From Phoronis australis (Eukaryota > Phoronida > Phoronidae), in assembly GCA_002633005.1 (NCBI GenBank), contig NMRA01000307.1, positions 334,208-398,207 on the forward strand: a DNA stretch of 64,000 nucleotides. Direction: 5' to 3'. Shown here in pieces: positions 12,853 to 27,800 of the stretch (the first letter of the stretch is position 1; every line of letters begins with the position of its first letter). The notes under the pieces were generated by a model. The model did not search any database and was not told the origin of the DNA. It saw only the letters and a program-made list of their open reading frames with translations. A program made the translations under genes and the position numbers.

Positions 12853-15800
12853 CTGGGAACACAAAACAGGGTTGCAATATAATGACATTGCACTGGGCTC
12901 AAGAGATCAGTGGACACAAAACAGGGTTGCAATATAACATTGCACTGGGCTCAAGAGATCAGTGGACACAAAACAGGGTTATAATGTGACAACATTACAA
13001 TGGGCCCACGTGACTAAAAACACAAAATAGGGTAGTTATAATTTTATATGTTACAGGGGCCAGGAGAGTGTGGACACAAAACAGGGTTATAATGTGATGA
13101 CATTACACTGGGACCAGGAGATTGAGGACACAAAAAACAGGATTACAAAGTTGTTAAGTAGTGATAGGGCTCAAGAGAGCAACATGAAAAATGTAGAATG
13201 AAATATAGCAGCCACAAAGGCTCACGTCACAATGTACAAATCCACATGAAAAGAATCCTACGTCGACACCTTAACCCAGATTGGGCAACTCGACCGGTTT
13301 GCGCAACACAGATTCTGCCGGTTCAGATCAAAGGCACCATGCTAATGTGGTTAATAAAATCATCTCAGGCTGCTGATGTTATCGCTCCCTAGATAACTAC
13401 ACCATCATAAACACATTGAGGGCATCAATAGTGTTTTTTAGTTTTCGTTTTGAAAGTTTTCATGTAGCATATTTGAATAGTTCGTGATTGGATTTTTGAA
13501 TTTTGAAAATTGGATAAGAAACGTGAGTTTTAGAAACTAAAACACTTGTTTAATGTCGTAATTATATGTTACTCATTAATTCTGCTGTGTGTGCAACATA
13601 ACTGTGTCAATTACCAAACCACCAGGCAGCAGTTGGATTTTGACGTAAGCCAAGTGTCATCATACAATTCTTGGCATGTATGTACAACCTCAAACTACTA
13701 CAAAAAGTGAACAAACAGAAGTCTTGTTTGAACAAAATGAACCAGTTCAGTAGCCAAGCAAAGGTAATGTGTGTCGATTGCTTTCACCTGCCTTAGGAGG
13801 TGAGCCTGTAGCTGTGTGCGGGATATTGGACCCGAGAGGGAGAATTGATCATTACTGAGCGTGGGGGACACACCTAATTGTCCAGTTGAGCAAAAAATGC
13901 AGACCAATCTTAGGTGCCCCAACAAACATCTTCTAAGTATTTCACTTCATGTATTTTTTTATTTCATGTTCTACTGTTTGGTGACATGGGAATTTTGCCA
14001 AGTCACTATGTTAAGTTCTGAGCTCTGCAGGGACATTCAAACAAAACATAAATATTTGTGAAATTGGGCAACAGATAACACTGGATTATGTTGTATAAGA
14101 AGTCTGTGAGCCCTGGACATTTCATTTGACACCCTCACACTGGTCACCACAGTTTANNNNNNNNNCACAATTTTCACCTACAGTCCCAAGCTGGCATTTT
14201 CCTATTCAGAGAAATTTTCCACCCTTCCCCATGATTTAAAGCTTGTGGCTGCCACAACTTCCGACCTTATAGTTGCCGTGAGAGGTAGAATTTTCCAAGA
14301 CAGGCCTCTACCAGTGAGGCACTATGAAAAATTCATCAAAACAGAGCAATCGCACTCACCAATATCCTCATTCCAGCAGTAGGTCGTGTAATGGCCAGAT
14401 CCGAAGCCCCGACCGTGGTGTATGACCACAGCTGACAACGTGAAGACATGACTACCAGCGTCACAAGTCGTGTGGCAGAATGGATGGAGATCTAACTCTT
14501 GATCAAACACCACGTGTGTGCTGATTTTCTCTCTATGAAGTCGGCCAGACCACCTGCAACAAACGCAGTAACAATTAGACGTACTTCACAAACCTTTGAC
14601 CTGGACCTGCTTGATTCTGTTGTTTTGTGACGGTTAAACAATCTCATGGAGATTTATGGTTCCAACTTAGTTTCAGCTTTGTAACTGGCCTTCTTATGTC
14701 CTCTAGAAAACAAGGAATTGAGAAAAGCTAAGTATGTAAAATATTATGTTGAGGCTAATTCGAATAGATCAAGATTCATAAACTAGTGTCATTTTTCATT
14801 TTGTGGCATTTTTGGTGTCTTTTCAGCCATCCCAATGATATATTATTCTAAAAAATTGAGAAGTCGTAAGAGGTCAACATACTCAAACAATGGCACCAAC
14901 TAAATGTTCATATCGGTGACTTCATTGAACATGTGTGATGTCATACATTGCAAAGAGACCACTGCTGTAACTTCAATAACCACAGGAATGTGACGGTGTC
15001 TTTGTTAATTGCCACTATGAATTCCATAGTACTGTTTATTTTAGTTTAAACAACACTTTAGTAGATGCTTTATTAAAAAGTGATATATTATGGGGACTTA
15101 CTCTGATTTATTAGAAAGCACTTCACCAGTCAGCATACTCACCCCCATACAGAGGTACTAGCAGAAAAACATGTTTATGTTTGTGTATCCAAATTGGTAT
15201 AATATTCATACGGTGCAAGTTTACGTCAATACTAATCGAAATGACTAAGGAAGTCTTGGGGGGATCTCAACCCGAATTTGAATAGGCTCTGTTACTAGAG
15301 CACAACAGACGCTAGAGTTGATGGGGAATGCAACTATGGTTAGTGAAAAGGGCACTGTAAAGCTTTGATATGCCAACAGCGTGTGCATCGTGAACAGCAC
15401 AGATACAAGGGGTCGTCATAATTTAAACATTCCCATTAGAGAGAGCAATTCGTCAACTTGAAATAGTCTCCAGGGACTGCAACGTAAGACAGCTATTGTG
15501 TCTGGACTCCATAAGAACACACCTGCCACCTTTCATCATGATTCTACATTAGCAGTTTGGCAGATTGGGAGGTAAACAGCAAAAAGAGATGCCAAAATAA
15601 TTAAAATGTCGCTGAGGAGAACAGCAAATGCCAAATCCCTCTAAAACAAGACAGGTGTAATGGCCTTTGTAATCCTAATGTATAAGCCAAATTCCATGAA
15701 CATCCAACAAATTTTACAGATATTGAGGAAAATATAAATAATACCAAAATTGCCTATAGGATACTCCAAAGTAGTCGGATTTGTCCCAAAATCCACATCA

Positions 15801-18800
15801 GTTACTCTTCTCAACAGGAACACATACCATCAAGGAACTTTGTAAATATTGAACCACAGCCAAAAAAACGCCACTAGGTGTCACAGTAGTCGGGCTAGTC
15901 CAAAAATCATCATGAGCTAAAATCTTCTCAGTAAGAACAGTCATGTTTATGCATGCCAATTTTCATATGATAATGATCCTTCAAGCAGCTTGGCGGATAG
16001 AGGTGTACGCCACATTTCATGAAAAGATATGAAGAAAATTGGTAGATACTGTGCCACAAGCAGTAAAAGCAAAATTGCCACTAAGAGGCTCCAAAGTCAG
16101 CCAAGTTCTTCTGCCAATTTTCATAACGGTCCTCCAAGCAGTTTGGCTTATACAAATAGACACCAAAAACAGACTCAAAATAATAAAAATGACCACTAGT
16201 TGGTGTGGAAAACCTAAAATCTGTCCTATTTGCCAATTTTCATGAAAATTCACCACAGAACATCGAAGATACAGGGATAACGACAACATGCCACCACACA
16301 CAAATATATGCTTGAAATGTAGCTACGTATTGCTCAAAGGCAGCTGTACAATATAAACCATGTTGCGTGAAACAGATTTTTACTCGACATATCATTGAGA
16401 AATTTGACAAGGACAAAGTTCAATCTTGTGCCATATTATGTTTTAAATTGAAGAAGTTTTACCCTACTCTGAAACAAGAGTATGAAACATGTTGCAAATA
16501 CTTAACGTTTTGCATTTTCAATCTCAGTTCTTTGCCACGAGTGTTAATCTGAACATGATAAGTGACACAACACCTGAATCTTTTAAGATGGAGCCGCACA
16601 CATCTCGGCAGTGACTTGATCATCAGTCGCTTGTCTGCCTCTGAGTATACTGTAGGCTTGTTGGATGCTTTCCTTCTCCGGTCGTTGCAGTGCTCACATG
16701 CATAGATTTTCCCTTCAAGTTTTTCCGTTTCGGTGAATGTTTTGAGCATCTCTGAAGTAAAAAATATACACATTTAATGTGTCAAATAGAGACCTTGGCA
16801 TATGCCAGACTTCCTAACTTGAGCTGTCTGCAGCCGTGACAGTCTGCAAAAGATAGTTTCAGCCACTTAACCCTTGTTGTTTTCTACGGTTATAATGTGG
16901 TCAGAATGGAACTCACAAGTGTTACATTTTGTTTAGTCGTAGTCACACCAAAAAGCATGTTGCAGGAAGCCTTTTAACCCTGGGGCCTGCAGCTGGTTGA
17001 TTGTGCTTTCACTCATACTGTTTACACAAGTTACCAGTGTGACTTCAATGGATCTTTACTGGCTGGCAAGAGGCCCGCAATGCAATTGGAAAAAGATGGT
17101 GGGATGCTAACAGGTGGAATTTCGCAGTAGACGAAATCTAGTGAATTGATAGCAGTACTTTTGAACAGTGCTTTAAGGTGAAATTTAAAATGGAAAATCA
17201 GCCATTTCGGTAATTATTTTGTTTGAATTTGTAGACACTAAATTCAATATGGACAAGATCGTTGTTCAAACATTCGGTAAGCACGTGAACAATACATGAG
17301 AACTAGAACTAGTGATATATGGGCTGTCACCCGAACATTCCCCCATGACTTGGTGCATTGTAATGCGATACTGTGATGGCCACCCAGAACACTCCCCCAT
17401 AATTTGGTAGGTTGATGTGCACAATGTGGGCTAACACAGCATCAAAAGTACACTATGCCCTTGACACCAGCAGGTTTTAGACATGGTGACACAGCAATCA
17501 GTGGATCTGTGATACGAGCCACATACCTTTCAGTGGAAAAATCAAAATTGGGGCAAGACCCCACCATAGTTGTTAATACCGATACATTGAACTTGGTAAT
17601 AGTTGGATCATCGTGCCCACATTTCGAGAACCTAATTTCTCTACTGGTTCTAAAAGTGTAGGCACTTTGTATCCGACAATTCCTGTAGACACTCTTGATA
17701 TTGATATTAAATACAACTAACATGATGGCTATTTGGTATGTTGTTAGTTGTCATTAAAATGTGCCAGCAAAGTTACTAGTCCACAGGTATCCACAAGCAG
17801 ACAGTGATCACAGGTCAAACAGATGGGGAGATCAATAATGCGGAATCTGCTTTCAGTTCAACTGGACAAAATCACATCATATTAAGCATAGGAATGATAA
17901 ATAAGAAAAGTTTTTAATTGATTTCAAGTTATTGACTGAGGCACCAAGTTACACTCCTTTCCATATTTAACATCAACTTATTTTCAAAATGTTGCTTATG
18001 ATACTGTAGTAGTGCCAGGAACTTTAATGAAAGCACAGTCATGTCATGACATCACAGGTCAGAGGTCACAATCCAGCTAGCCAAACGTGTCTCTCCAGAT
18101 CTCAGAAACACCTCAAAGTCTAAGCCCGCAAACTTGAGAAAGTGAACAAACACATACCGGTGTTAAAGTCACACAGTGTTTTTTCTCGACTTACAGCATA
18201 ATGATGAAAGCCATGACGTTAAGAAACTGATTATTCTAAACACATTCTCAAATAATATCAAGATTCTTCAAAAGTTCCAAAAATTCGTTTTAAGCCAGTT
18301 AATACGAGTGTGGGTGCAATAGGCAGGTTGATAATTATGACCTCATGTCAATATTGCAATTTTTTAACCAGCTGTATTTTTTTAACCAGCTGTAATTAGC
18401 TAACAAAAACTCACATCGACATGACAAACGGTATAATTCTCATGTGAATCATCGTTATGTTTTGCAGACACCTATTAAATCATCAACCATGTACAATCTG
18501 TATCATGTGTCCCTTGATTGCACTTTGGGCCCTCGATCCCTTTACTCTGAAGTCAAATGTCATCTGTATTGATGAACCTAATTATGCATGCGAAATTCCC
18601 CTTATCAGGTCCAAATATTCCCCTCACTAGGTCCAAATATTCCCCTCACCAGGTCCAAATATTCCCCTCATCAGGTCCATTAATATTCAACTCCAATGAT
18701 TAGAAAATTGCCTTGAAGGTTAGAATCACTTCAGCAAAAACAAGGCAAATTGAGGCATTGTTGATGAAGGGTGGCAAGCGTTGCTGAATTTGGCGCTAAA

Positions 18801-21800
18801 AAGTCACTTCATTTAAAATGCAACAAATAAACCAAATCATCATCATTTATTGCTGCCATGGTCATTGATGCCACTGTCACCATCACCAGGTCACCCACCA
18901 TCACCAGGTCAGCCACCATCACCAGGTCAGCCACCTTCACCAGGTCAGCCACCATCACCAGGTCAGCCACCATCACCAGGTCAGCCACCATCACTAGGTC
19001 ACCCACCATCACCAGGTCATCCACATCACCAGGTCATCTCATTGTTAACGAGAACAACTAAGAACAGAGTGCAAGACATTACCTGTGACGTGGCATACTT
19101 GGTCTTTTGTTGAAACATTAACATCGTGGTACCTCTCCGGAAACTCTAGAGATAAGTCCATGAAAGGCTCGTACCTGTGGGTCGTTAAACCACAGCTATG
19201 ACACATCACCTGGAATGAATAATCAAATAATAATTCCAACAGTAAGGTAAAAATTCTTCACTTTGGGACAAAATTAATTGTTAAAATTGCCATGTTTCTA
19301 TTGTTTCTATTGTTCAGAGGCTGACTGCATTGTTGCAAATGCACAGAATTTCACCTGCAATGATATTGTTTTAATAGTGTAATAGCTACACCAAGCTAAA
19401 AGCAATGTAAATTTTTTGCCCGAAAAGTTATTTTTGTTGAGAAATATGACAAAATGAAATTCCATCTGTCTGCCACATTGTGTCCGGAGCTGAAAAAAAT
19501 ATTGCCATGTGTGCTTATGTAAAGATAAAGTTGTATACAATCAACTGGCTGAAAATACAATTGTATTAATTCCCCCTATGGATTTTGAATACCCAAGTCC
19601 GGAATGTCCAAAGCCCAGCAACTTGACTGTGACCTGAGAATGACTAAACAAAACTTACTCTTCAAATTGCTGTTTGTTCAACACTAAATAGTCATACATT
19701 GTGTCAAAATCATCTTAAAACATCGTGAAGTTTTTTCGACTGAACAAAATGAAAAAGACCTACACTAATTCGTCACTTTTTGGCACACATTATGGCTTAC
19801 AAGTGCAATGTTAAATTTGTCCACAAAAGTAAAGATTAGGAACATTTTTACATATTACAAGCATGCTTAGAGGCGAGCAGACACCATAAAGCAACATTTA
19901 CTGGTTAAAAATATTGAGCAAAGATTCCTTTTGTAACCTAAGAAACCATACGTTGATGAAGAAAGTGTACAGCTGTTTCGTCCAAACCTCACAGACTTAA
20001 TTCACCACCAGGTGTGCCCTCTGTCATTGTGGAATAAAACAATAGAAACAGTACAGTGACAGAGGGTGCACCCGGTGGTGAATTAAATCCGTATTTTTAT
20101 CATTTAAGAGGAAGTCCATACAAAAACCAGTAGATTTTCAAAAATCAGTCTATACGTCAAAATTCAAAACAACTTCATTTTTCGTACGTGGATAGGTATC
20201 CTAACAAAAATCTAAATGCTACATATTGTGCACTCAATGACCCCTAACAGATTGAAAGTTTTTCTTCAGTGGCTGGAATAACAAATGTATACTGTAAATA
20301 ATTATTTGGCATTTACTCAAATTTGACGGCTTTATGCAAGACAGGGGATATAATTCACAGACCACTTTCCCTAGCTAATTTTAGTGGCCATTTTTGTGAC
20401 CCTCTTACTGCAATATTTCAACTAGTAGCTTTATGTAACTTTTTGAACATACAGCTAATTTAGAAAATCTTGATGACTGACCAAAAAATATCTTGCCCCG
20501 ACTTTAGATTAAGTGATAATTGTTTTGCGAAACTGTCAATTTTGGAAATGATGAGCATAGTTTATGAGCTAATTGAATGAAATTTTACGCAAGAAGTTTG
20601 CTTTCAATTGCTATAAAATCAAGTCTAAGGTCTATCAAAAGAAAACAAAATTGTTTTCTGGATGTATTACGCGATCATATTCAAAACTGAACCCGATGAC
20701 CTTTGTCCAGTGAGTCAGTTGACATTAGGTTTGAGGCTATATAAAAAACTTGTATATGCAACCCTCTTGTTTTCTTCCAATATCATTTATATGACAGTTT
20801 AGGTCAATTAAATGAAAGTAAATCCCTTTGAAATTTGAATTTGTAAGAATTGTTATTTCTAAAGTTAGGTTTTGAGGCTATCATGTTCTAAACAAGAGCA
20901 ACGCAGAGCATTGCACCATAAATGGAATGCTTCGGGGGAGTTCATTTGTATCATAAAAATGGCAACTGGATGGTGCAAAGTACATCGAATGCATCCGAAA
21001 AGTGGTATATGTAATCGAAGCTATTTACTAAATTCGTCAACGGACTTCTGAGAAATCGAGGAAAACAGAATAAAATAATATTGCCAATAGGAAGCTCCGG
21101 GCGCAAGAAAAACACAACTGCCACTAGGAGGCACCACAGTAGTTGAAGTCGTCGGAAAATCATCGTCAACCGTTCTGTACACACTAAGAACATATATGCC
21201 AATTTTCACAATAATAACTTGTTCATTTATATCATAAAAATGACAACTAGATGGTGCAAAATGACCAATCCATCTGAAAACGGAACATGCCATCGCTTCT
21301 TCAATAGAAAGCTATTTACTGAATTTCATAAAAATCTGCTCAAGGAACTTCAGAGAAACAAAAGAAAACGGAAAACAATAAATTGCTACTAGGGGGCACA
21401 GCGTCCGCCTGAAAGTCGCTGTCCATTGTTAGCTTCATATAAATACACTTACCAAGTTCAATAAATATCCTGCAGTGGGTTTAGGAGATACAGCTACAGG
21501 CGCAAAACAAAACTACCACTACGAGACGCCACAGTATTCGAAGTCATCATCGTCAACCGTCCTCATCACATTGAGCACATATACACCAATTTTCAAAATC
21601 ATCCTTAGAATGGTTTGGTTGATAGAGGTGGACGCTAAAAAATGGACTCGAAAGCAGTAAAAATGGCCACTAGGTGGCGCAAAATACCCGAATCCATCCG
21701 AAAACGGCAGGATAGAGTCACCTCACCAATAGATGTCTATATTCCAAATTTTATGAAAATCCGTTGAGGACCTTTGAATATACAGTATAGAGGTAAGCGT

Positions 21801-24800
21801 ATAAAACTAAAATTGCCACTAGGGTGCACAGCAGTAGTTAGACAGGTCTGAAATTCGTTGTCATCCATCGTCAGCTTCATAGGAGCACATCTGCCAGATC
21901 TTATCAGATCCTCTGACATCAGACGACGGACGCCCAGACAGAGAAGACAGCAACATGCACTCACATATAATATGTGGGCGCATAAAAAAGGAAGAACGCA
22001 GTCCATTTCTAATCGTTTAGAGAGTTTTCATGAAACAAGTGCGATCACAAAAGTTGTAGTCAGTCTTGCTAAAGACACTTAGAACATCTGAGATGCTGTA
22101 TACCGCATAAATCAAGATCAGTGACAGCGCATGAGCTCGTACTCGCCAGGATAGGTAAATTCGTGATTGAGCAGGACCAGTCGTGCAGACAAATCATATG
22201 CAATGTTCACCAAAGAGATTTGGTCCCAGTTTCCACCCAAGCAGAAAAGGTCTGTAACCTGAACACCCGAGACCTTCCAGAAGAAAATCTGAATGAGGTA
22301 TTGACTCCAACATTTCACAGTGGATATTGGCTCACCGAGTTTGGACAGGCTGAGAACTGGTACCAACTGGAACCTTCGATTTCAAGAGCCACAAAATCAA
22401 GTGTCACAGTTGGAGTTAAATGAACCAACTTTGCTTTCCTAGTGCTCGCCGTATACATGTATTATAAATTTTATCGTAGTTTCTAGTTCAGGTGAAATGA
22501 CAGTAGTCACTCCAATGGCGTAGCCAGCACCTCCTTGGCCCCCATCGAAACCTCACTAAGTGGCACCCTCATCCCCGGTTGATAGCTATGTAACCCCGTA
22601 GTTAACAGATGCCCGGTGCCCCCTTTGGACGACACCTGTTTAGCACCTCCCTTTGACAGGTACCTAGCGGCATCTGACAACCTTGCTACAGCAGAGTCAG
22701 TCCCTTGGTACGTTTGCTATGAAGTCCAGACCATAGTGTTGAAGTGTGTTTACTTTATGCCTGTCATGAATTGAGTCATTAACAATAGTGTCCTTCATGA
22801 ATTGTTTTCTCTTGATCTTGAATGTATGCCTTTTCATACCGTTGATGATCGCACTGTCAGAAATATTCAACGTTGGGGTGGCCGGCGACCGGTATGGAGA
22901 CGAAGAATCGGAGCATCCAGTGGGGACATTACAACATGAACGCAAAATTACAATGAGTTTTGACCGAGTTGTAGATATTTTTGCACTGAACAGAGGGCCA
23001 TAACCCCCTTAGGTGCTTCCCTTCCTGTGCCAGTGGCTCTCACAATGAAAGTAAAAAAAACACAGCTAAGACAGATTCGGCTGGTAGGCTAGTCGCGTCC
23101 ACTGCTCCATGTAAACAAACAGCGACGCCATCTATTTAGACGAAGCATGCATGCCAGTCACAATTTATGTACATAACTTTTTGTAATAAGCAATAATCAT
23201 CAGGCATGGTTTTGAGAGAATGGTAATTAGTAGTGTTGTCTGCTTTTTATCTAAAATACAAGCGTTTTACGTCGTATTTGTAAACACGTTTCAAGAGGCC
23301 CCTATTGGTGGGTGAGGCAACTGAGAACAGGCAAATAGGACGAAGTGCAGTTCATATAATGTTTCATAAGCAAAAACAACAGGAGAGACAAGATTTTTTA
23401 TTTAAGATTATGAAAAGGTTAGGAACAACTATTTACCATATTTCATAAAAATCCGATAAACAGGAATGACTTATTATAAGGTCAGTTTTTGAAAAAGTGC
23501 AACATAACTGCTACAGAGTGACAAAGTTGGCCGAAAATGAATTCAGTGAAGACCTGCAAAATAGCCGTTTTTGCCACACAAAATCAAAACATACAAATTT
23601 GAATATGAATTTAAAAAGTTATGCCTGCCCATTAAATTATTCAATCATTGTCCTTTAAAACTGTATTACTCATTTGTTATCAGCTAGCTATACATGCTAG
23701 CAAAATGCATTTCAAACATGTCTATTTGTTGCCAAATGGAGGTACATGCCAGAAAAAGAGAAATAATGGATAAAAATCTTAAAAAGCAATATTTTCTACA
23801 TCTCACCAAACCAATCTCATGTGCCACGTCTCAAAAAAATCTGTGATTTTAAGTATAGACTGAACCTGTTGGTTTTTATACAGAGTCACTCTTAAATGGA
23901 ACCCAGTAAATATACATAGTCTCATTTAGTGATTAAGCTTCAGTCGTTTACAAAAAGGTAATCAGCTACTGAAAAATGGTAAAATAAACACTTGTCCATT
24001 ATTTTTGTGCAAAGATCCCTATTTAACAATGTAAAGTGCTACAATACCTCACTAATCAACTGCCCCTGGAAGAGGCCACTTATTATGTCGGTGGAGACAG
24101 GCTCAGGATGCTGTTTGCAGATGTAGCTCTGCACTGTTTGCAGCTCCCTCTGGATTCTGTCCAGTAACTCGCTGAAGCAATATAGAAAAAGTAATACTAA
24201 TAAATGTAAAAAATATTAGACCACTTACATTACACAGTGCTTTCCTCTGTAATGTTGAGTTTCTAAATGAAATTGCTGATGGAAAGAGACACGGGTTCAT
24301 GCTAGCCATTTAAATAAAATCATCGCAACTTTACGATCCTAACAATTCCACCAAAACTTGCTTTTAATGCCAGCAATGGTTTCACGTACCTTCGCTTATC
24401 ATTTGTATTGGACATTTTGAGTAAAAGTGCCGACACAAAAGCAAAATGTATTGTTGAAGAGCAGCCGATGAACATGAGCAAGTTTTGGATACTTTTGTAA
24501 ACTGCAATTATGATTGCCATCAATATTTTGGCCAGTTACATGGTAGAAAACACATATTCTACCACGAAACTTAGTGAGACTAAAAACAAGGAAAATGTAA
24601 ACAAAAGCCATGAACTATCGTTGTAGGAATCATTGAAATATGCTCAAGTATCATGAAGGAAATACCACATCTAGCCCCTAAATAAATTCAATGAAAAAAC
24701 AATTCTCAACAGATTTGGTTGATTTTAGCTCGGAAAAAGCAGTAGTGGAAAACTCTTATTCCTGTTAAGTACACCAGCTGATGTCACCCTTGGTTGAATA

Positions 24801-27800
24801 ATATACAACCAGATTTCATTTATGTACACCAGACTCTAATGGTAATAGTCTGGACTTGAGACTAGATGATACGTAGTGACGAAAAACCAAGTTAATAATA
24901 TTATTAAGTGACATACTTTAAGAACTCTTGTGCATCTTGTTGGCTGTAACCTTTAAAGAACGGAATGGATGTCCAGACTGCATTCAGCACAGCATGGGGA
25001 CTGACCAGTGCCCATTTCCCTGACCACATGACTCTAAACAGAGCATGCAGCTCATAACATAGCGATCTACAAACAACAAACAACCATCAACAACAGGGAG
25101 GGCCAGTACACATGAAGGCATAACTATCTTTGACATCTTTGTACATGACGTAGAGCATTGTGAGAAATCTTTCATTCTAATCACCAGATGGCTAGAAATC
25201 AAAAGAAATGTAGGTTTTATTGTACTGGAAATGAACAAATTTCCACAAACACGAGATGTTTCCCTTCATCTGTCAAAAGGTTGTAGTACAAGTGTGCTAA
25301 GAAGTGACAGAACTAAGTGTATTAGGCAAATGATAGTATGGGCAAATAACAGGTGGGACCTTGGGAGCCAAGGCCAAGCTGAACCCTTGTTGATATACTA
25401 GTTATAGAGGAAAGCTTTAGATTCAGGCATGAGAATAGCCTTGCTTTTATCTAGAACTTGTACTAAAATCCATTATTATTTTGTTTCTTTTAGGGCCTTT
25501 CATACTAACGTTGACGCGTCAATGGTTTGGGGAGTTGCGGTCAGTATGAACACTTTACTCCGGTCCTGGATCCCAGTTAACATCGCAGTTAACAGGTGGA
25601 TTTAAGACCGCAGCGTTGACGCTGCGGTGCAGTATGAACGCTTAACTCTGGTCCAATCGAAGTTATCGCCAGGTGCCACTGTTATCGTCAACAGTTACAG
25701 AATAGTGCCGTCACTAATAACTACTTATTTTTGCTCTAATGATAACCAATCGATTTAAAATGAGTTTAATGTCATTTAGCACATTTAAACGCTCCCAAAT
25801 TGTCACATTGAAAAAAATCTTAGCGTGCAGCGCTACCTTGCGATAACTTCGATGACGTCAGCATCACCAACCCTTTACTTCGATGGTCATTAACTACCGA
25901 AGCCACTATGAACGGTCCAGTTAACTGCGCTGTTTACGTCGGCTCAGACCGGAGTTAAGTCAATAAGAAAGGGCCTTTATTCAGCTCACTCAGTTGAAAA
26001 ACAAGTTAAAACAGTAACACTAACAATCTCCAGACAGTCGTTGACGGATATGTAAGTTGATTTAAACAATGGAAATGTGGCTGGCTTTGACTGCTTTTTG
26101 CACACAGGCAAGAAACACTACAGAAGTTGTAAAACAAACTACATTAACATAAAATAATGTAGTGGATGAAAGGTTACCAGATGGAAAGATAAGACAAATT
26201 TCTGATTTTGTCGGGATTATGTTCTTTTTGGTTTAAAACCTGAAGGGCTTCCCAACTCAGCACTGTGAAGTTATTGCACACTTAATAAACTGCTATGGAC
26301 TCTGGACCAGGAAGTATTTAATGACAAATATCACAGGCTAGTTCTCTTTATTAAAAGGTTGTGTTACTAGGAACAGGACGGAGGTGTGCAATCTTTAACA
26401 CTGATCAAGAGTTTCCTTTTAGAGAACCAAAGTCATCTCCAGGCTGCCTGCCTTAAAAGTCAATCAGTCATATCCTGGCAGGGTCATTCATTAATTTTTT
26501 CCATTTAATAGTGAGGTGGACAAGAGCACAGACTAGCATTTCTACCGAGCTAATGAATAAAGGTCCTTTCTTAGTAGCATTGGGGCTTATGATCTAATAC
26601 GTGAACTCCAACTCCAGTTTATTTATGCACAAGTCTACACTTCAATTTTGCACTAAATGATCTCAAAATCAAACCTTTGACAAACTAAAGTTCAAACTCG
26701 AGATTTTGAGTTCCGACTCTAACTCTCGGCCATCATATGCAAATTAGGACTTTACAATAATCCACATGAGTACAAATACACAACAATAAACTTAAATTTG
26801 TAAATAGCAGAATGAAAAATGTTAAAAATAAATAGGAGATTGAGTTTGGAGCCTAAACCTTTGGCCCTAAATATTGATAGATAACAAGTATTCAATATAG
26901 CAATATTCGTTTCTACAGATAGCTGCCTTGTTTCATTAGCGCCACCTAGAGGACTTTGAACTGGCCTGCGCTCACAGTTGGTGTCAATAATGCACTAAGA
27001 CTCACGATGTATAACGAACATTGATTCTAAATAAAAACAAGCATAGTTAGCAACTGTCTTCTAGATTTCCTCAGTAGAGGTATTTCAAGGGCGGAACTCA
27101 TGGGTGGTACTTTCAGTGTGTTCAAGTATACAACACTTTGCATCATCTATCTAACACTTATCCCTGGCATTTGGGAAGCTTTGTTTTCAAGACAAAACTT
27201 CCTAAGTGGCATCTCAAAAACATCAGTAATTTTACCCATTCCTACTTGAAATACAATCCTATTGTTTTAAAAATGATAAAAGAGCTCACATGAGATTAAA
27301 AAAAGAGTTCATCCAAGAGTATGGCAAAAATGTGCAAGTGGGACACAACTCTTTACACTTTCACACACATCGTATTATTGGTTGCGCAAGCACACTCAAC
27401 ATATGACAATGATAGGTATGAAGATGCCAACCACATTGTAAACATCAACGTTAATGCTGCACGGAGTGGTAATACAGACGGACTCATCAGCAAACTGCGG
27501 AATGATGTGAAGATGGTGAAAGAGAGAGTTAGTCAAATTGAGGAGAGGTTACCCAGTAACAGACAACAGCTCACAAATGAAACAAAAAACTTAGAAGGTA
27601 AGAAACACTCATCTGGCATCCTTATAAAAGTATTGAGTCTTCAGATTCAGTTTGAGCAACAAAAAGATTTCTTTTCAATAAATTTCAAAAGCCCCGAGAA
27701 TATCCTATTGATAAGGCAGGTAAGGCGTATTCATAAGATTAGGATGAGGATGAATGGGGGTGTATAGGAGACAGGTGTAAGAGGCCATATAAAGACATGA

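Larger units (their letters stand above)
13181..16573. other. USP44/49 introns 14 and 13
   Basis: Apart from exon 14, no further gene was seen. Nine Ns lie at 14157-14165. From about 15600 to 16300 a dispersed repeat with CCACTAG-type cores occurs. Confidence 0.5.
16752..19082. other. USP44/49 intron 12
   Basis: No gene seen. It contains a diverged direct repeat at about 17330-17405 (CACTCCCCCATAATTTGGT and a related copy), a 22-bp array and an 18-bp array. Confidence 0.5.
19210..24047. other. USP44/49 intron 11
   Basis: Contains a perfect-class hairpin at 19997-20086 and a 1-kb run of the CCACTAG repeat family. Open frames around 22.1-22.9 kb have no splice context or recognised similarity and are not called. 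Confidence 0.5.

Noticed and set aside
18850-19113. Open frame with PPSPGQ repeats, collagen- or proline-rich-like
   Set aside because: It comes from an 18-bp minisatellite; both strands give open repeats and there is no gene context.
22121-22423. 100-codon open frame in USP intron 11
   Set aside because: No recognised similarity and a competing open frame on the other strand; not enough to call.
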